Assembly (NCBI GenBank): GCA_016190785.1
Contig: JACPPX010000002.1
Span: 1-15,890 of the forward strand
Reading direction: 5' to 3'
Source of the DNA: Chloroflexota bacterium
GTDB lineage: Bacteria > Chloroflexota > Anaerolineae > UBA7937 > JACPPX01
DNA: 15,890 nucleotides
The notes under the pieces are model-generated. The model had not been told where the DNA came from and did no database searches. It saw only the letters and a list, made by a program, of their open reading frames with translations. Made by a program: the position numbers and the translations under genes. This document shows positions 13,053 to 15,890 of this stretch, in pieces; position 1 is the stretch's first letter, and each line of letters begins with the position of its first letter.

Positions 13053-13916
13053 ATGGCTCTTTCCCAAGTAGACCTCCACAGTCACACCACTGCCTCCGAT
13101 GGTATCCTCGCCCCACGCGAATTGGTAAAGCGCGCGGCGCAGGTTGGCCTGCAGGTCTTGGCCATTACTGACCACGACACCACTGCCGCCTTGCAAGAGG
13201 CTTTGCAAGAAGCCAAGAAGTTGGGGGTAGAGATCATCCCCGGCGTGGAACTTAACACCGATGTCCCATCGGGAGAGATCCACATCCTGGGGTATTTTAT
13301 CGATTACCAGGACGAAGATTTCCAGCAGGAGTTGGCCCGTTTGCGCGCGGCTCGGGAAGAACGGGGGCGGAAGATGGTGGAGAAACTTCAGTCTCTAGGG
13401 GCCGCCATTCGTTGGGAGCGGGTTCGGGAGTTGGCCGTAGGAGGCGTGGTCGCCCGGCCCCATGTGGCTCGGGCCCTGGTGGAGAGCGGATTTGTCTCCA
13501 GTTATGAGGAGGCCTTCGCCAATTATATCGGACGCGATGGTCCGGCCTATGTGCAACGTTTCCGTTTTACTCCAGAAGAGGCAGTAGCCCTTATCACCCA
13601 ACACCACGGGTTGGCCATCTTGGCCCACCCCTATATCTACGATCGCAACGGGCGAGCCGTGGATCAGCTCGATTTGGAAAAGGTTCTCCCCTCCCTCACC
13701 AAGGCTGCTCTAGTAGGGATCGAGGCCTATTATGCCCACTACCCGCCGGAAGCGACTGCTTCCCTTCTGGCAATAGCCCAACGGTTTGGGCTAATACCCA
13801 CCGGGGGAAGCGACTACCACGGCCACTCCAATACTTTTGGCGACCTGGGAAGTGTATTTGTTCCCATCGAGGCAGTAGAGCAACTCAAGGCGCGGCTAAA
13901 TAACCCTGGCAAGTAG
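13053..13916 (+). CDS. PHP-domain phosphoesterase (TrpH/YciV-like)
   Basis: Predicted 287 residues. All PHP metal-binding motifs are present in order: DLHSHTTASDG (H9, H11, D16), TDHDT (D40, H41), PGVELN (E66), LAHPYIYD (H192) and GSDYHG (D254, H256). This matches the TrpH/YciV group, whose E. coli member hydrolyses 3',5'-nucleoside bisphosphates and trims 5' ends of rRNA (RNase AM). Size fits the family. The gene starts 2 nt after the aldehyde dehydrogenase stop, with no separate RBS except purine-rich sequence, so it is translated by coupling. It ends the operon just before a strong terminator. Confidence 0.94.
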   Translation: MALSQVDLHSHTTASDGILAPRELVKRAAQVGLQVLAITDHDTTAALQEALQEAKKLGVEIIPGVELNTDVPSGEIHILGYFIDYQDEDFQQELARLRAAREERGRKMVEKLQSLGAAIRWERVRELAVGGVVARPHVARALVESGFVSSYEEAFANYIGRDGPAYVQRFRFTPEEAVALITQHHGLAILAHPYIYDRNGRAVDQLDLEKVLPSLTKAALVGIEAYYAHYPPEATASLLAIAQRFGLIPTGGSDYHGHSNTFGDLGSVFVPIEAVEQLKARLNNPGK

Positions 13917-13918
13917 AG

Positions 13919-13952
13919 ATTACCCCCGGCGGTTGCCGGGGGTAATTTTTTT
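13919..13952 (+). terminator. Strong intrinsic terminator of the lipA-ALDH-PHP operon
   Basis: A perfect 12-bp stem from 13919 to 13930 pairs with 13935-13946 around loop GGTT, including CCCCCGGC/GCCGGGGG. A T7 run follows (13946-13952). On the minus strand the run after the stem is poor in T, so it is mainly a plus-strand terminator. Confidence 0.92.
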
Positions 13953-13988
13953 CTAAATCCTTGGCGACTCAATACACCTATTCGGAAT

Positions 13989-15890
13989 TTATCCTTGCAC
14001 TCCCAATAACTCCATCATCTTCTTCTCGTCCGTAGTCGGCAATTGGCACTGGTAATTTTCGCAAACATAAGCCGTAGGAAGGCTATCTTTGCTGGTGAAT
14101 TCCTTAGTGAACTCGGCGAGCCTTATGATTTGCTCCGCTTCCTGGCCACTGGGCCGAAACAGGACCACTTTGTTGGGGATAAAAGCCTGGCGGAGTTGCT
14201 GCAACATCGCTGCCGCATTTCCATCGGGAGAATCCCCGACGATGACCACTTCATAGCCGGGGCCGAGGGCGAAATCCACCGCCAACAAGAGCTGAGTGTA
14301 GCCAGTCGGATATTGCCCCACACTTTTAGAGAAAGCGCGAGCTATCTCTGCCGCCTTCTCCTCGAATTCTGTATTCGCAGTCATCCTCCCCAGGCGGAGG
14401 AGGTCAAGCATAGCCACCGAGTTGCCGGAGGGGATCGCTCCATCATATATCTCCTTGCGCCTCACCAGCACCGTCTCCCCATCATCGGCGGTGGTAAAGA
14501 AACCACCGTGCTCCTTGTCCCAGAAGTGCTCCAGCATCATTTCCGCCAGATCGACAGCCACCTCCAGATAATAAACCTGGAAACTGGCTTCATATAGTTC
14601 CAAAATGCCCCAAATCATAAAGGCATAATCATCAAGCAGGCCAGGCACTGCTGTCTCGCCCTCGCGGTAGCGATGATAAAGCCTGCCCTGATCATTCCGC
14701 ATTTTGACCGAGATAAATTCCGCAGCTCGCCGCGCTGCGTCTCGATACTTGTTTTCCCCAAAGGCCGTGGATGCTTTGGCCAAGGTGGCAATCATAAGCC
14801 CATTCCAATCGGTCAGGATCTTATCATCCTTATGGGGATGGACTCTCTTCTCCCGGGCAGCTAAAAGTTTCTGCCTAGACCTCTCCCACTTTTCTTGCAA
14901 CTCATCTTCCGTAATTCCAAACTCGGAGGATAAGGCCGAAAAGGGGGCCGAGAGATAAAGGATGTTCTGGCCGGTCTGTTGCCCGCTGGCCTCCTCGCGG
15001 AAATTCCCCTCCCGGGCAGTATTGAAGATACGGCTAATAAGTTCTGATTCTTCCCCCAGGGCCTCTCGTATTTCGTCCTCGCTCCACAAGTAAAACTTCC
15101 CCTCTTCACCTTCGCTATCTGCATCCTCCGCCGAATAAAATCCGCCTTCTGGAGAGGTCATGTCCCGGAGCACATAAGTGAATATCTCCTCCGCCACCTG
15201 ACGATATTCCTTTTTGCCCGTGGCCTGATATGCCTCGGTGTAGGCTATGGCCAGCATGGCCTGGTCGTAGAGCATCTTTTCGAAGTGGGGGAGGAACCAA
15301 TGAGCATCGGTAGAGTAGCGGTGGAACCCAAAACCTATCTGGTCATATATCCCCCCTTGACGCATGGCGGCCAGTGTTTTCTCCACCATCTCCAATGCTC
15401 TCTTTTCCCCGTAGCGCTTCCAGTACCGCAGCAAGAAGGTGAGGTGGTGAGGGGTGGGGAATTTGGGAGCCTGGCCAAACCCACCGTGTATTTCGTCGAA
15501 GCTAGAAGCAAATTGGGTATAGGCCTCTTTTAGCACATCTTCCCCCAACTCCTCTCCTCTTGTTTCACCTATCGACTCTTGCAGGCCGGCCGTGATCTGC
15601 AGAGCACTTTCCTCCACCTCCTCCCGTCGTGTTTCCCAGAGTTCCTTCACTCGCGCACAGAGTTCCAGCATCCCTATTCTTCCAAAACGGCTCTCGCGTG
15701 GCAGGTAAGTGGCGGCAAAAAAGGGCTGGCGGTCGGGCGTCAGCAGCAGCGTCAGCGGCCAGCCGCCGGCGCCGGTCATCAACTGGCAGGCGTGCATGTA
15801 AAGCGCGTCGAGATCGGGACGTTCCTCGCGATCCACCTTGACGCAGACAAACGCCTCGTTCAACACCCGTGCCACCTCGGCGTCCTCGAA
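13989..15890 (-). CDS. DUF255/YyaL-type thioredoxin-domain protein, N-terminus cut by window edge
   Basis: About 633 residues are visible; the frame continues past 15890, where it begins FEDAEVARVLNEAF. The missing part should hold the CHWCH motif of this family. Visible family marks: VKVDREERPDLDALYM, GAGGWPLTLLLTPDRQPFF and TYLPRE of the thioredoxin-like domain. A long six-hairpin-like helical domain follows, with FPTPHHLTFLLRYW, GIYDQIGFGFHRYSTDAHWFLPHFEKMLYDQA, SAEDADSEGEEGKFYLW, DDKILTDWNGLMIATLA and DGAIPSGNSVAMLDLLRL. Homologues include Bacillus YyaL and human SPATA20. The biochemical role is unknown; the fold resembles glycan-epimerase/cellulase folds. The stop is TAA at 13989-13991, converging on the PHP operon. 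Codon use in the first 170-200 visible bases differs from the rest. Confidence 0.95.
   Translation of the reverse strand, partial: FEDAEVARVLNEAFVCVKVDREERPDLDALYMHACQLMTGAGGWPLTLLLTPDRQPFFAATYLPRESRFGRIGMLELCARVKELWETRREEVEESALQITAGLQESIGETRGEELGEDVLKEAYTQFASSFDEIHGGFGQAPKFPTPHHLTFLLRYWKRYGEKRALEMVEKTLAAMRQGGIYDQIGFGFHRYSTDAHWFLPHFEKMLYDQAMLAIAYTEAYQATGKKEYRQVAEEIFTYVLRDMTSPEGGFYSAEDADSEGEEGKFYLWSEDEIREALGEESELISRIFNTAREGNFREEASGQQTGQNILYLSAPFSALSSEFGITEDELQEKWERSRQKLLAAREKRVHPHKDDKILTDWNGLMIATLAKASTAFGENKYRDAARRAAEFISVKMRNDQGRLYHRYREGETAVPGLLDDYAFMIWGILELYEASFQVYYLEVAVDLAEMMLEHFWDKEHGGFFTTADDGETVLVRRKEIYDGAIPSGNSVAMLDLLRLGRMTANTEFEEKAAEIARAFSKSVGQYPTGYTQLLLAVDFALGPGYEVVIVGDSPDGNAAAMLQQLRQAFIPNKVVLFRPSGQEAEQIIRLAEFTKEFTSKDSLPTAYVCENYQCQLPTTDEKKMMELLGVQG

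Noticed and set aside
14043..14597. Plus-strand open frame of 184 codons opposite the DUF255 gene
   Set aside because: It lies antisense to conserved DUF255 sequence, has no RBS or recognisable domain, and is best read as a shadow.
1..15890. CRISPR array, tRNA, rRNA, insertion sequence or phage genes
   Set aside because: No regularly spaced repeats, cloverleaf-like gaps, terminal inverted repeats or transposase/integrase motifs were seen; nearly all sequence is accounted for by the listed genes.

Overview
The window is about 15.9 kb of densely packed bacterial DNA of moderate to high GC. Genes are short-spaced or overlapping with good Shine-Dalgarno sites, and there is clear sigma70-type promoter and intrinsic-terminator grammar. 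Several lipoproteins, a lipoprotein cytochrome c, a ZIP-family transporter beside a two-domain multicopper oxidase, a DsbA plus VKOR pair, a DUF4382 lipoprotein and frequent GTG/TTG starts suggest an uncultured environmental bacterium. Chloroflexota is my best guess, but it is an inference from gene content and no taxonomic marker here proves it.

Region 1 (1-7962, + strand) is a long unidirectional run of genes that mostly act outside the cytoplasmic membrane. In order they are: the C-terminal part of a two-domain multicopper oxidase (cut by the window edge); a ZIP-type metal transporter with an extra N-terminal extracytoplasmic domain; an ABC ATPase with its ABC-2 permease; a lipoprotein cytochrome c; a membrane-anchored TlpA-like thiol-disulfide protein; a membrane-anchored six-repeat Asp-box propeller; an 87-residue membrane peptide that is about one quarter methionine; a lipoprotein with a thioredoxin-like domain carrying a CX4C motif; a DUF4382-type lipoprotein; and a small membrane protein of unknown function. 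Copper oxidase, metal transporter, cytochrome c, Met-rich peptide and three thiol-redox proteins together look like an extracytoplasmic copper-handling and redox-protein maturation locus. That joint function is inferred from context.

Region 2 (7963-9144, +) starts with its own promoter (perfect TATAAT) and encodes a DsbA-like oxidase translationally coupled (ATGA) to a VKOR-family protein. These form an oxidative folding pair whose electrons normally pass to quinone. It supplies disulfides to the compartment where the region 1 products work.

Region 3 (9145-10466) holds a hairpin with a short T-run, a stand-alone LUD-domain gene, a strong bidirectional terminator, and on the minus strand a small META-domain lipoprotein broken by an apparent one-base deletion. 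Region 4 (10417-13952, +) is a tight operon driven by TTGACA-N18-TATAAT: lipoyl synthase lipA, an aldehyde dehydrogenase overlapping it by 14 nt, and a PHP-domain phosphoesterase, closed by a strong terminator. Region 5 (13989 to the right edge, minus) is a large DUF255/YyaL-type protein missing its N-terminus. Its last 170-200 bases have noticeably different codon use from the rest of the gene.

I saw no tRNA, rRNA, CRISPR array, insertion sequence or phage gene. All gene names rest on motifs read by eye; no database search was possible.
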